From Ruminococcus flavefaciens (GTDB taxonomy: Bacteria; Bacillota; Clostridia; Oscillospirales; Ruminococcaceae): a stretch of DNA of 64,000 nucleotides. The DNA is taken from positions 250,231 through 314,230 of the forward strand of contig JAMPIL010000001.1 of NCBI GenBank assembly GCA_023662725.1, given 5' to 3'. The position numbers and the translations under genes were made by a program. Below the pieces are notes generated by a model. It was not told where the DNA came from. It saw only the letters and a program-made list of their open reading frames with translations, and did not search any database. This document shows positions 18,312-28,797 of the stretch, piece by piece. How positions within the stretch are numbered: the first letter of the stretch is position 1; the number at the start of each line of letters is the position of its first letter.

Positions 18312-20348
18312 ATGACAGATTTCGATAAAGAACTTCTGAAAGACCTTATCCGCCTTGACGTTCCGCAGGACGATGTTTCGGAAACACGGAAAATATTTGA
18401 ATCCTGCGGGGATGTTGCGGAAACTCTTGCGAATCCTCTTGTTACTTATGATGAGAAGAAGTCGATCATCACCAAGCTTTTTCCCGAAAACCTGCACAAA
18501 TTCATTATGAATGCGATAAGAGGCGGAGTTGTTGAAAGAATCGGTGAGATACTTGATGAATATACTGATTTTCTGCTCGAACAGCAGGGAAGCATAAAAG
18601 CTGTTGTACGCTATGTTACTCCGCTTACGGAGTCGCAGCAGGCAGATCTCCGCAGATTTATCATGGATAAATTCATGAAAGAGGATGTGGCTATCGAATA
18701 TCGTCACGATCCCGATATTATCGGCGGTTTTATTCTTAATGCAGGGGATATCGAGTACGATAAGAGCTACCGTACAAGTCTGCGTCTGATGAAGGAAAGC
18801 CTTCACAGCAAGGCTGCGGAGTATTCTGAAAATGCCGGAGAAGATAAAATCGTTTCAGGAAGTATGAGCGATATTATTTCTGTTCTCAAAACGGAAGTAA
18901 AAGATTTCGACGTTAAGATCGGAGCTACCGAAACCGGATTTATTACACGTCTCGGCGACGGAATCGCAAGAGTTCAGGGCATGAATTCGGTAATGTACGG
19001 CGAGCTTGTTGAGTTTGAAACCGGTATCCGTGGAATAGTTCAGAGCCTTGAAGATAAAACTGCCGGAGTAGTTCTTCTCGGAGACGATCACGGTCTTACC
19101 GAAGGCTCTTCTGTTGTCAGAACCGGAAAACGTGCCGGAATCGGTGTAAGCGACGAGCTTCTCGGACGTGTTGTCGACGCTCTTGGTTCGCCTATCGACG
19201 GTCTTGGAAACATCAGCGCCGAGGACTATTTTCCCATCGAGCGTGAAGCTCCGGGAGTTATCGAGCGTAAATCCGTAAACGTTCCGCTTCAGACCGGAAT
19301 CCTTGCCATAGATTCGATGTTCCCTATTGGCAGAGGTCAGCGAGAGCTTATTATCGGCGACAGACAAACAGGAAAAACCTCTATCGCCGTTGATACCATT
19401 ATAAATCAGAAAGGGCAGGACGTTATCTGCATCTATGTTGCCATAGGACAGAAATCGTCAACTGTTGCACAGGTCGTAAATACGCTGAAAAAGTACGGAG
19501 CTATGGATTATTCCGTCGTTGTTTCGGCTTCTGCGAGCGATCCGGCGCCTTTTCAGTATATTGCGCCTTATTCGGGAACGGCTATGGCGGAGTATTTCAT
19601 GTCAAAGGGCAGAGACGTTCTTATAGTATACGACGATCTTTCAAAACACGCCGTTGCATACCGTGCAATGTCGCTGCTTCTTCACAGACCTCCCGGACGT
19701 GAAGCATATCCCGGAGACGTTTTCTACCTCCATTCAAGACTTCTCGAACGTTCCAGCCGTCTTGATGATGAACACGGCGGTGGTTCTATTACGGCTCTTC
19801 CCGTTATTGAGACTCTTGCCGGCGATATTTCGGCTTATATCCCTACAAACGTTATATCCATAACAGACGGACAGATTTTCCTTGAAAGCGAGCTTTTCAA
19901 TGCCGGTTTAAGACCTGCTGTAAACTATGGTCTTTCGGTATCCCGTGTCGGCGGCGCAGCTCAGACAAAGGCAATGAAAAAAGCGGCGGGAAACCTTCGT
20001 ATCGACCTTGCTCAGTTCAAGGAAATGGAGATCTTCACTCAGTTCTCTTCCGAGCTCGATCAGGCTACGACCGATATGCTCAATCATGGTCATATGCTGA
20101 CGGAACTTCTGAAACAGCCGCTTTATAATCCACGTCCGCATTATGAACAGGTCATCCTGCTTTATGCGGCTCAGCACGGTCTTTTCGACGATATTCCGAT
20201 AAAGGAACTGAAAGAATACTGCTCGGAGCTTATGAATTATATCCGCACATACGGTCAGGATATAGTCGCCGAAATAGAGGAAAATAAGGTTTTGACCGAT
20301 GATCTTGCCGAAAGGATCGAACGCATCGTAACTGCATTCGAGGAATAA
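18312..20348 (+). CDS. atpH-atpA: Fused ATP synthase delta-alpha protein (AtpH-AtpA)
   Basis: A continuous 678-codon frame encodes both subunits. Residues 1 to about 165 are delta-like ([21 protein letters not shown], then [19 protein letters not shown] and [14 protein letters not shown]) but lack the usual first helix (RYAKAL type). Residues 166-184 form a linker. From Met185 the sequence is a complete alpha subunit: [23 protein letters not shown], Walker [10 protein letters not shown], and the catalytic-site Arg region ([11 protein letters not shown]). Complete F1 needs one delta and three alpha, so a pure fusion would not fit; internal initiation at ATG 18864, preceded by AGGAAGT, or cleavage is expected. 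I see no stop codon or frameshift at the junction. Confidence 0.9.
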   Translation: MTDFDKELLKDLIRLDVPQDDVSETRKIFESCGDVAETLANPLVTYDEKKSIITKLFPENLHKFIMNAIRGGVVERIGEILDEYTDFLLEQQGSIKAVVRYVTPLTESQQADLRRFIMDKFMKEDVAIEYRHDPDIIGGFILNAGDIEYDKSYRTSLRLMKESLHSKAAEYSENAGEDKIVSGSMSDIISVLKTEVKDFDVKIGATETGFITRLGDGIARVQGMNSVMYGELVEFETGIRGIVQSLEDKTAGVVLLGDDHGLTEGSSVVRTGKRAGIGVSDELLGRVVDALGSPIDGLGNISAEDYFPIEREAPGVIERKSVNVPLQTGILAIDSMFPIGRGQRELIIGDRQTGKTSIAVDTIINQKGQDVICIYVAIGQKSSTVAQVVNTLKKYGAMDYSVVVSASASDPAPFQYIAPYSGTAMAEYFMSKGRDVLIVYDDLSKHAVAYRAMSLLLHRPPGREAYPGDVFYLHSRLLERSSRLDDEHGGGSITALPVIETLAGDISAYIPTNVISITDGQIFLESELFNAGLRPAVNYGLSVSRVGGAAQTKAMKKAAGNLRIDLAQFKEMEIFTQFSSELDQATTDMLNHGHMLTELLKQPLYNPRPHYEQVILLYAAQHGLFDDIPIKELKEYCSELMNYIRTYGQDIVAEIEENKVLTDDLAERIERIVTAFEE

Positions 20349-20361
20349 GGGGTGAATTTTT

Positions 20362-21270
20362 ATGCCGAATATGAGAGAAATCCGTGAGCGTATTGCGAGT
20401 ATTCAGCAGATCCTGAAAATCACGAACGCCATGTATCTTATGTCCTCATCCAAGCTGAAAAAAGCCCGAAAGGCTCTTGATTCGACCGAGCCATATTTCT
20501 ATAAGCTTCAGGAAACCATAAACAGCGTTCTTGAGCATACTCCGCACACACGTCAGATGTATTTCGACAGACGTGACAATATTCCCGTTGAAAAGCGGAA
20601 AAAAGGATATATCGTCATTACGGCTGATAAAGGGCTTTGCGGAAGCTATAATCATAACGTGCTTAAATTCACGGAACAGGAGCTTGAAAAAACTCCCGAT
20701 CTGTCAAACTGCTATCTGTTCGTCCTCGGACAGGTAGGCAGACAGTATTTCACAAAGCGTATCCACAATAGTCAGAAAGCTTTCGTTGACGGAGAATTCC
20801 TCTATACTACGCAGAATCCGACTATCTACAGAGCAATGGAAATTGCTCAGCTCGTTCTCGGAAAGTTTGAGAAAAAAGAGCTTGACGAAGTCTATCTTAT
20901 CTACACCAATATGGTTAATTCCAGCGTTCAGGAAAATAAAATGGTTCAGCTTCTTCCTTTCAGCCGTCGGCATTTCGGAAAATCGGCTGACGGTACAATG
21001 AAAAAGCTTCCGAAAGCCTCGTTTATTCCGTCGCCGGAAGAGGTTATGGCTGATCTTATCCCGAATTATGCAAAGGGAATCATCTACGGTGCAATGGTCG
21101 AGTCGTTCTGCTGCGAACAGCAATCGAGAATGACCGCTATGGATGCGGCCACAACGAGCGCAAAGGATATGATAAAAGACCTGTCGCTGCTCTATAACCG
21201 TGCAAGACAGGCAGCAATAACACAGGAAATAACCGAAGTAGTAAGCGGCGCAGGAAGTCTTGAAGAATAA
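20362..21270 (+). CDS. atpG: ATP synthase F1 subunit gamma
   Basis: The 302-residue central-stalk subunit has the N-terminal coiled-coil start REIRERIASIQQILKITNAM, the Rossmann-like middle (ITADKGLCGSYNHNV) and the conserved C-terminal helix (RMTAMDAATTSAKDM and NRARQAAITQEITEV). It couples rotation of the c-ring to catalysis in the alpha3beta3 hexamer. GGGGTGA lies before the ATG. It is followed by a full copy of the four-hairpin repeat before atpD, an unusual interruption in this otherwise tight operon. Confidence 0.94.
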   Translation: MPNMREIRERIASIQQILKITNAMYLMSSSKLKKARKALDSTEPYFYKLQETINSVLEHTPHTRQMYFDRRDNIPVEKRKKGYIVITADKGLCGSYNHNVLKFTEQELEKTPDLSNCYLFVLGQVGRQYFTKRIHNSQKAFVDGEFLYTTQNPTIYRAMEIAQLVLGKFEKKELDEVYLIYTNMVNSSVQENKMVQLLPFSRRHFGKSADGTMKKLPKASFIPSPEEVMADLIPNYAKGIIYGAMVESFCCEQQSRMTAMDAATTSAKDMIKDLSLLYNRARQAAITQEITEVVSGAGSLEE

Positions 21271-21286
21271 TGGCACGGGCAATGTT

Positions 21287-21470
21287 GTCAACTTAAGCGG
21301 GGGACGCTGTCCCCCACACCCCCTGCCAAAGGGGAGTACATTCCCTTTGGAATCCCAGTATTAATCTAACTTACTCCCATAAGGGGAGTAAGTTAGATTA
21401 GGGCATGAATGCCCAGAGATAAAATACCGTTTTGGCAGAGGGGCAGGGTACAGAATCAGCTTAAGTTGAC
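21287..21470 (+). repeat. Four-hairpin intergenic repeat, full copy B (between atpG and atpD)
   Basis: Terminal inverted repeats GTCAACTTAAGC and GCTTAAGTTGAC bound the element; imperfect pairing extends outward to GGCAATG and CATTGCC (21278-21479). Hairpins in order: GGGGGACGCTGTCCCCC; CCAAAGGGGA.../CCCTTTGG; the long stem 21362-21378 with 21384-21400 (17 bp, perfect); GGGCATGAATGCCC. Compared with copy A the long stem has one base changed on each arm so that pairing is kept. Confidence 0.87.
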
Positions 21471-21538
21471 GGCATTGCCTGCGCAGTACGATAAAAATTA
21501 AAACAAAAACATCTCCGGAAAGGAGCATTAATTCATAA

Positions 21539-22933
<1,395 letters not shown>

Positions 22934-22947
22934 CGGAGGGCTATTGT

Positions 22948-23358
22948 ATGGCTAAAACCTTTCATCTTGAAATAATCGCTACAGACCGCATTTTCTTTCA
23001 GGGAGAATGTGAACATCTCGTTATAAGGGCTATCGACGGTCTTATCGGAATCATGGCAGGTCATGAACCGCTTGTAACTTCTCTGCCAACAGGCGAAATG
23101 AAGTATATGGTTGACGGCGAATGGCATTATGCCGCTATTTCCAGCGGATTTATACAGGTTATGCCGGAATCGGCTGTTATTCTTGCGGATTCATGCGAGC
23201 TTCCGGAAGAGATCGATATAAAACGTGCCGAGGAAGCAAGAGAGCGTGCCGCCGAAATGCTCCGACAGAAACAGAGCATAAAGGAGTATTATCAGACTCA
23301 GGCTGCCCTGAACCGTGCTATAAACCGACTTAAAATTTCTCAGAAGCACTTCAAGTGA
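22948..23358 (+). CDS. atpC: ATP synthase F1 subunit epsilon
   Basis: The 136-residue protein has the N-terminal beta-sandwich that binds gamma and the c-ring (FHLEIIATDRIFFQGECEHL, and DGLIGIMAGHEPLVT) and the C-terminal two-helix part (KRAEEARERAAEML) that can inhibit ATP hydrolysis. CGGAGGG precedes the start by 8 bases. It ends the operon; a full copy of the four-hairpin repeat begins about 8 bases after the stop and its first hairpin could act as terminator. Confidence 0.94.
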   Translation: MAKTFHLEIIATDRIFFQGECEHLVIRAIDGLIGIMAGHEPLVTSLPTGEMKYMVDGEWHYAAISSGFIQVMPESAVILADSCELPEEIDIKRAEEARERAAEMLRQKQSIKEYYQTQAALNRAINRLKISQKHFK

Positions 23359-23363
23359 ACTTA

Positions 23364-23530
23364 TTAAAGGGGACGTCGTCCCCTTTAACCCCCTGCCCAA
23401 AGGGTTAATCGACCCTTTGGAAACCCAGTATTAATCAGTTTCATTCCCAGAAGGGAATGAAACTGATTAGGGCAATGCCCAAAAGATGAATATTCTTTGG
23501 CAAATGATAAAGGGGATAGTGTACGCTTTG
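23364..23530 (+). repeat. Four-hairpin intergenic repeat, copy C
   Basis: AAAGGGGACGTCGTCCCCTTT (23366-23386), CCAAAGGGT/ACCCTTTGG, the long stem 23432-23448 with 23453-23469 (17 bp, perfect; middle sequence unlike copies A and B), then GGGCAATGCCC. The GTCAACTTAAG ends of copies A and B are not present, so the outer boundaries are approximate. Confidence 0.8.
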
Positions 23531-23645
23531 AATAGGACCAAGTGAGTGCTTTTAGAATTTAATCCGTTAATATGTAAAGAATGGCAATTTTTATATGCTA
23601 TAATTGTGCATATTCTTGAAAAAATTTGTTTTTGTGCTGATATGC

Positions 23646-23674
23646 TTGACTTTTTTATGAAAATATAGTACAAT
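23646..23674 (+). promoter_or_regulatory. Promoter of secD-secF
   Basis: TTGACT (23646-23651), 17 bases, TACAAT (23669-23674). The start codon follows about 70 bases later. Confidence 0.75.
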
Positions 23675-23747
23675 ATTAACAATTGTCATAGAGACAGAAT
23701 TTATCATGAGTCTTTGTAAAAAGATTCAATTTTTAGGAGGCATGACC

Positions 23748-25160
23748 GTGAAAAAGACCGGCAAATTAACTTTCTTCATTGTCGTTGCTTTAATTGCGCT
23801 GTTTTCTCTTTCAGCTATCGTTGGTCTGGATTACAGATACGGCGATAATACCAAAACAATGATCAAAGGTATCGACGATATCCGTCTTGGTATAGATATC
23901 AAGGGCGGTGTTGACGCAACTTTTGCTCCGGCAGGAGATTTTGACGCTTCTGATGATCAGCTCGACGCTGCTACGGAAGTTATCAAAACAAGACTTTCCT
24001 CTCTTGGTATTACTGACAGCGAGGTTTACAGTGACAGCAAAAGCGACAGAATTATCGTACGCTTTCCTTGGCAGGCAGGCGAAACGAATTTCGATCCTGA
24101 ATCGGCTGTAAGAGAGCTTGGCGAAATGGCAGAGCTTACTTTCCGTATGGGAACTGAATCAACCACCGATGCAACAGGCAAAAACGCTTACACAGGCGAA
24201 ATCGTGCTCCAGGGCGCAGATGTTGACTCCGCTTCTGTTATGAGCCATCAGAATGATCAGACAATGGAACAGGAGATCGTAGTTTCTCTTGATCTTAAGG
24301 ATACCGGAACTCAGAAATTTGCAGAAGCTACTCAGCAGGCAATGACTTCAAACGTTCCGATCGCTATCTGGATGGACGATGAGCAGATCTCAGCACCTTC
24401 CGTAAATACTGTTATCACAGACGGAAGCGCTATTATTACAGGTAATTTTACTTACGAAACAGCAAAGAAGCTTGCCGACCAGATAAACGGCGGTGCGCTT
24501 CCATTCAAAATGGAAACAAAAAGTACCAATACGATCTCCCCGACAATGGGCGAAGGATCTCTCGACGCAATTTTGCTCGCAGCAGCTATCGCATTCGCAT
24601 TCATTGCGGTTTATATGATAGTTCTTTACAGACTCCCCGGAATTGTTGCCGTTATTGCTCTTATCGGACAGATTACCGGAAGTATCGCTTTCGTAACGGG
24701 CTGGTTCGGATTTATGAACGGTTCAACTCTTACCATCCCCGGCATCGCAGGTATCATCCTTGCTGTTGGTATGGGCGTTGACGCTAACATCATCACCGGC
24801 GAAAGAATCAAGGAAGAACTCAGAACAGGCAAGTCTCTCGACGCTTCTATCAAAATCGCTTATAAGAGAGCGTTCTCCGCTATTCTCGACGGAAACCTTA
24901 CAAACGTTATTATCGCCGTTATCCTTATGGGTGCATTCGGCGTTCCTTCGAGCTTCTTCTCGAAGATTCTCAATAAAACCATTTTCTTTGCATTCGGAGC
25001 AACTGCGGAAGGTTTTGTTTATTCCTTCGGCTTCACACTCCTCGCCGGAGTTATCCTTAACTTCGTAATGGGAGTATTCGCTGCAAGACTTATGGTAACT
25101 TCACTTTCTAAGTTCAACTGCTTCAAAAACAGAAAGCTTTACGGAGGTGACGTTAAATGA
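23748..25160 (+). CDS. secD: Protein translocase subunit SecD
   Basis: The 470-residue membrane protein helps pull exported proteins through SecYEG using the proton gradient. It has an N-terminal helix, a large extracytoplasmic P1 domain starting with GIDIKGGVDATF (the DxxGG-type motif), and five clustered helices near the end with GMGVDANIITGERIKEEL. The GTG at 23748 is chosen because AGGAGG ends 7 bases before it; an in-frame ATG at 23742 lies only one base after the AGGAGG. It overlaps secF by four bases. It is not fused to secF, unlike in Bacillus subtilis. Confidence 0.93.
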   Translation: MKKTGKLTFFIVVALIALFSLSAIVGLDYRYGDNTKTMIKGIDDIRLGIDIKGGVDATFAPAGDFDASDDQLDAATEVIKTRLSSLGITDSEVYSDSKSDRIIVRFPWQAGETNFDPESAVRELGEMAELTFRMGTESTTDATGKNAYTGEIVLQGADVDSASVMSHQNDQTMEQEIVVSLDLKDTGTQKFAEATQQAMTSNVPIAIWMDDEQISAPSVNTVITDGSAIITGNFTYETAKKLADQINGGALPFKMETKSTNTISPTMGEGSLDAILLAAAIAFAFIAVYMIVLYRLPGIVAVIALIGQITGSIAFVTGWFGFMNGSTLTIPGIAGIILAVGMGVDANIITGERIKEELRTGKSLDASIKIAYKRAFSAILDGNLTNVIIAVILMGAFGVPSSFFSKILNKTIFFAFGATAEGFVYSFGFTLLAGVILNFVMGVFAARLMVTSLSKFNCFKNRKLYGGDVK

Positions 25161-26122
25161 GTAAGAAAACAAAAAATACTGCTCCGGCAATTATGCCCGA
25201 AAAGGTTTATAACTTCTGTTCAAAGAAGAAAATGATACTCGGAATCGTCATAGGAGTTCTGGTTGCTTTGATTCTCGGAATCGTTATCCGCAAGGTTAAC
25301 TTCGCAATCGAGTTCAAGGGCGGAACTATGCTCACTTACACTTACAGCGGAGACGTTGATACATCCGCAGCTGAAAGCGTTGTAAAAGAGCTTGTAAGCG
25401 TTCCGGTAAACGTAAGAACCGGTGAAAGCATGAGCACAGGCGATAAACAGCTTTCAATTTCTTTCACTTCCGGCGACGGATTCTCCGCCGACAAACAGGC
25501 AGAGCTTTCCGCTAAGCTTCAGGAGAAATTTCCGGATAACGAGGTAAAGATATTCGATTCCAACGACGTAAGTCCTTCTTCAGGAAGAGAATTTCTTATC
25601 AAGTGTCTTGTTGCTGTTGTTTTTGCAGCAATCGTAGTTATCATTTACATTGCGATTCGTTTCAGAAAAATCGGCGGATGGTCTGCCGGAGTCTGCTCGG
25701 TATTCGCACTTTGCCACGATCTTCTCGTTGCCGTTGCAGCGTGTATCATCTTCGGATTCGAGATAAACTCCAATATGGTTGCAGTGCTTCTCACGCTCCT
25801 TGGTTATTCTATCAATAACACTATCGTTATTTACGACAGAATCAGAGAAAACCGCAAGCTTTTCCCGAAGGCAACTCTTAACGAGCTTATTAATGTAAGC
25901 TGTACGCAGTCTCTTACACGTTCTATAAGAACATCTATTACAACTATAAGCACTATGCTTATCATCACTATCGTTGTTCTTGTGACCGGTTATCATTCAC
26001 TGCTCAGCTTCTCTGTACCGCTTATGTTCGGTCTTATCTCCGGTACTTATTCATCAATCTTTGTTGCTCCGGTAACATGGTCATGGTGGAAAGGCAGAGA
26101 GAAAGCAAAGAAAAATAAGTAA
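25157..26122 (+). CDS. secF: Protein translocase subunit SecF
   Basis: The 321-residue partner of SecD has an N-terminal helix, the short periplasmic-type P4 domain beginning FAIEFKGGTMLTY, and C-terminal helices with the signature LLGYSINNTIVIYDRIREN and SLTRSIRTSITT. Start and previous stop overlap as ATGA. A strong exporter fits a cell that secretes cellulosomal enzymes, but these genes are general housekeeping genes. A clear terminator follows. Confidence 0.94.
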   Translation: MSKKTKNTAPAIMPEKVYNFCSKKKMILGIVIGVLVALILGIVIRKVNFAIEFKGGTMLTYTYSGDVDTSAAESVVKELVSVPVNVRTGESMSTGDKQLSISFTSGDGFSADKQAELSAKLQEKFPDNEVKIFDSNDVSPSSGREFLIKCLVAVVFAAIVVIIYIAIRFRKIGGWSAGVCSVFALCHDLLVAVAACIIFGFEINSNMVAVLLTLLGYSINNTIVIYDRIRENRKLFPKATLNELINVSCTQSLTRSIRTSITTISTMLIITIVVLVTGYHSLLSFSVPLMFGLISGTYSSIFVAPVTWSWWKGREKAKKNK

Positions 26123-26130
26123 TAAAAATA

Positions 26131-26166
26131 AAGCTGCTGCACTGATATGGTGCGGCAGCTTTTTTG
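26131..26166 (+). terminator. Terminator of secD-secF
   Basis: AAGCTGCTGCAC and GTGCGGCAGCTT form a 12-base-arm stem with one mismatch and a TGATATG loop, followed by TTTTTT. Confidence 0.9.
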
Positions 26167-26253
26167 CTGTGATTGTTTTATTTTTTATTATATAATGGGA
26201 TTTTGTCCTCTTTATTTCCTGCTAAGGATTTGATTATCCATGGTATTTCGTTC

Positions 26254-26362
26254 TAATAAATAAAAATACCCCTTTATGGGGTATTTTTATTTATTAATTA
26301 TGGGTTTTCAAAGGGGATGTACTCCCCTTTGGCAGAGGGTTAAAGGGAGACAGCGTCTCCCT
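26254..26362 (-). repeat. Four-hairpin intergenic repeat, copy F (minus orientation)
   Basis: The long stem 26254-26272 with 26278-26296 is 19 bp and perfect, with TTTAT loop and a fully different AT-rich sequence. On the minus strand it is preceded by AAGGGAGACGCTGTCTCCCTT and CCAAAGGGGA.../TCCCCTTTG, as in the other copies. The fourth hairpin is not evident. It lies between the convergent secF and CobW-like genes. Confidence 0.78.
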
Positions 26363-26367
26363 TAATA

Positions 26368-27324
26368 TTAATAGAAAGTTGCAACAACCTTTTCAGGCGG
26401 AGCGGAATCGGTTATGTCGATAACCTGAATGACAGGTCCTTTCCCACGATAGAATTTGTGCTTCTGAACCTTGATTTTTCCCTTGACTATCACCCAGCCA
26501 CGGTCACGCATCTGAGATTCGTTTGCGGCTTCAAAGACGAACCAGCAGTACTGGATATCGTCCACACAGCAGGTCATAACGTTTCTGCCGACTGCAAAAA
26601 CGTTATTCGGGAATTTAGGATTTCTTGCGGCAACGCCCTTGAAAGTAACGGTTTTGCCGTCATATTTTTTGGGCTCTTCCATGATATCACGGTAAAACAG
26701 AGCGTAGTCATTATCCTCGATAACAATTTCATCGGCTTCAACGTCGAACGGAAGAGGATCCTCAATATCATCGTAAGCGACAGTACCGTCGGTGTATTCA
26801 TATGCAATTTCAGTACGTCGGCTTACTCCACGAACAATTTTGTGGAATTCCTGAGCGTCGTAACTTTTATCCATTCTGTTGAAAACAACAAGCTCGCACA
26901 TATTGAGTTTATCGACAACAAGGCTTCTCATATTGGCATTGTAATTAAGAAAAGTTGAAGCGTCGGCGAAAAACATTACCTGATAAATTGCCCAGCCATC
27001 GGGCATATTTGTAAAAAGGTCATTGATAAGCCACATTCCGTTGTATTCGATAACAACTCTTTCGGCGGAGCATTCATCGACAAGTCTTTGAAGATTGGCT
27101 TCATTCAGTTCGCTTTTATCGTCGAGAGTTTTTATAAAAACGTTCTTAGACGGAAATTTTGCGGGATTATATTCCTCCACGCCCTCTTCGCAGATGAGCA
27201 GAAGAGTTCTTTCGCCGTTGTTGAAACGTTTATCTTCAAGAGTTTCCTGAATGAATTTCGTCTTTCCTGATTCGAGAAATCCCAGAAAGAGGTATACCGG
27301 AACTTCCGGCGGATTATTAGCCAT
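26368..27324 (-). CDS. CobW-type G3E GTPase fused to an OB-like C-terminal domain
   Basis: The 318-residue product has an N-terminal P-loop GTPase domain of the COG0523/CobW class (P-loop FLGFLESGKTKF, switch residues ICEEGVEEY, and NRMD as the guanine-specificity motif). It lacks the CxCC metal motif seen in its neighbour. The C-terminal part (about 210-318: YDGKTVTFKGVAARNPKF, then RDRGWVIVKGKI) resembles the TIGR03943/YcgQ-type domain. Such proteins are thought to handle metals or metal-dependent export factors. It follows the His-rich GTPase by 16 bases and probably shares its transcript. Exact target unknown. Confidence 0.75.
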   Translation of the reverse strand: MANNPPEVPVYLFLGFLESGKTKFIQETLEDKRFNNGERTLLLICEEGVEEYNPAKFPSKNVFIKTLDDKSELNEANLQRLVDECSAERVVIEYNGMWLINDLFTNMPDGWAIYQVMFFADASTFLNYNANMRSLVVDKLNMCELVVFNRMDKSYDAQEFHKIVRGVSRRTEIAYEYTDGTVAYDDIEDPLPFDVEADEIVIEDNDYALFYRDIMEEPKKYDGKTVTFKGVAARNPKFPNNVFAVGRNVMTCCVDDIQYCWFVFEAANESQMRDRGWVIVKGKIKVQKHKFYRGKGPVIQVIDITDSAPPEKVVATFY

Positions 27325-27340
27325 TATTTTATCTCTCCCC

Positions 27341-28561
27341 TCAGTTATTTTCAGCGCTGAAGAGCTTAGCGATAGCTTCCTCGTTTATTTTAGAGCCAAT
27401 CACGCAAAGTCTGCCGATAGTACCGGCGATTCCCGTACGGACATCCGGAACTCCGGGAACGTAATCGAAATGGATCCACTTTCCGTCCTTTCCTGCAACG
27501 ATTCCCTTTGCACGGAGGATCATGCCGTAAGTTTCTTCGTTTCCGAGAGCGTTGAGAGCATTTGTGATCTCCTCGGCGGAATAAGCGGCAGGGGTTTCAA
27601 TTCCCCAGCTTGTGAAGACGTCGTCGGCATGGTGGTGATGATCGTGATCGTGGCATCCGCAGGTGCAGTCCGGACCGTGGTCGTGCTCATTCTCTTCATG
27701 GTCATGGTGGTGACAGCAGTGCTCGTGTTCATCTTCGTCGTGATCATGGTGGTGACAGCAGTGTCCGTGTTCATCCTCGTCATGGTCGTGGTGGTGACAG
27801 CAGTGTCCGTGCTCTTCTTCGTCATGGTCGTGGTGGTGACAGCAGTGTCCGTGCTCTTCCTCGTCATGGTCGTGGTGGTGACAGCAGTGTTCATGCTCGT
27901 CCTCATGATGATGGTGATGATGACCTTTTTCTTCCTCAAGAAGAGCTTTAAGCTCATCATCAAGGGTATTTTTCTGTGTCATAGCGTCAACAAGCTGCTG
28001 ACCGCTGAGCTGATCCCACTCTGTTGTAACGATAGGAGCAACGGGATTGAGTTCCTTTATGCGGCGGATGCAGTCGTCAATCTTCTCAGTGGAAAGACCG
28101 GCGGTATGGCTGAGAATAAGACAGCTTGCATAGGTTATCTGATTATTGAAGAATTCGCCGAAATTTTTCTGGTACATCTTGCATTTTTTTGCGTCAACAA
28201 TAGTTGTAAATCCGTCGAGCTGAACATCGTGAGCGTTGATATTCTGAACGGCACGAATAACGTCGCTGAGTTTTCCAACACCGGAAGGCTCGATAAGAAT
28301 GCGGTCGGGCGAGTAATCATCAAGAACTTTTTCAAGAGCCTTTCCGAAATCTCCGACAAGACTGCAGCAGATACAGCCGGAATTCATTTCGGTTATTTCA
28401 ACGCCTGCGTCCTGAAGAAATCCGCCGTCGATACCGATATCGCCGAATTCGTTTTCAATAAGCACAAGCTTTTCGTTTTTATAGCCTTCAGCGATAAGCT
28501 TTTTGATAAGAGTAGTTTTTCCGGCACCAAGAAATCCGGAAAAAATTGTAATTTTAGTCAT
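27341..28561 (-). CDS. CobW-type GTP-dependent metallochaperone with long His/Cys repeat
   Basis: The 406-residue G3E GTPase has P-loop FSGFLGAGKTT, the metal-binding CxCC motif in NSGCICCSLVG, and the ENEFGDIGIDG switch. A CobW C-terminal domain (about 320-406) is split from the GTPase by about 100 residues rich in His, Cys, Asp and Glu, with five 14-residue units of the type HGHCCHHHDHDEEE. This insert should bind many zinc, nickel or cobalt ions. Family members deliver metal to apoenzymes, often under zinc limitation. ATG at 28561 is preferred over GTG at 28570 because GGAAG lies 8 bases upstream. No Zur-type operator was firmly recognised. Confidence 0.88.
   Translation of the reverse strand: MTKITIFSGFLGAGKTTLIKKLIAEGYKNEKLVLIENEFGDIGIDGGFLQDAGVEITEMNSGCICCSLVGDFGKALEKVLDDYSPDRILIEPSGVGKLSDVIRAVQNINAHDVQLDGFTTIVDAKKCKMYQKNFGEFFNNQITYASCLILSHTAGLSTEKIDDCIRRIKELNPVAPIVTTEWDQLSGQQLVDAMTQKNTLDDELKALLEEEKGHHHHHHEDEHEHCCHHHDHDEEEHGHCCHHHDHDEEEHGHCCHHHDHDEDEHGHCCHHHDHDEDEHEHCCHHHDHEENEHDHGPDCTCGCHDHDHHHHADDVFTSWGIETPAAYSAEEITNALNALGNEETYGMILRAKGIVAGKDGKWIHFDYVPGVPDVRTGIAGTIGRLCVIGSKINEEAIAKLFSAENN
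27627..27925. repeat. 42-bp tandem repeats coding the His/Cys-rich region
   Basis: Five successive 42-base units (for example the units around 27731, 27773, 27815 and 27857) encode HCCHHHDHD-type blocks; flanking His codons extend the region. The near-identical DNA means copy number may vary by slippage or recombination. Confidence 0.85.
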
Positions 28562-28602
28562 ACAGAACACTTCCTTTTTAAATTTAAAACTGTATACCTT
28601 AT

Positions 28603-28632
28603 ATTATACCACGTTTGCTATGCAAATGTAAA
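28603..28632 (-). promoter_or_regulatory. Promoter of the CobW-type GTPase pair
   Basis: On the minus strand TTTACA (28632-28627), 18 bases, TATAAT (28608-28603). The start codon is about 40 bases downstream. Confidence 0.75.
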
Positions 28633-28703
28633 GAGATTGAAGAATTTCTCGTGAAAACATTTTTCAGAATCGATGAAAAGGTTTCTGATTTTAAATTCAG
28701 TAA

Positions 28704-28732
28704 TTGACAAGCTAATAAACACATGATATAAT
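28704..28732 (+). promoter_or_regulatory. Promoter of the toxin mRNA
   Basis: TTGACA (28704-28709), 17 bases, TATAAT (28727-28732): perfect consensus. The expected start is about 28739, at the left arm of the long inverted repeat. Confidence 0.85.
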
Positions 28733-28772
28733 AAAATCAGGATACTGGATAAAACGATAGGCGGTTCTAATC

Positions 28773-28792
28773 TTCCCTCGGAAACGGGGGAG
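28773..28792 (+). promoter_or_regulatory. Hairpin hiding the ribosome binding site of the small ORF
   Basis: TTCCCTCG and CGGGGGAG pair around a GAAA (GNRA) tetraloop; the 3' arm is the GGGGGAG ribosome binding site of the ORF at 28798. Sequestered sites of this kind are common in type I toxin messages. Confidence 0.65.
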
Positions 28793-28797
28793 CTGAA

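Noticed and set aside
27627..27925. CRISPR-like or satellite array
   Set aside because: The 42-bp repeats have no spacers and are in frame with the GTPase, coding a His/Cys region.
27251..28654. Long plus-strand frame of 467 codons opposite the His-rich GTPase
   Set aside because: It mirrors the repeated His/Asp codons as Val/Met-rich protein; the minus-strand frame has clear GTPase motifs.
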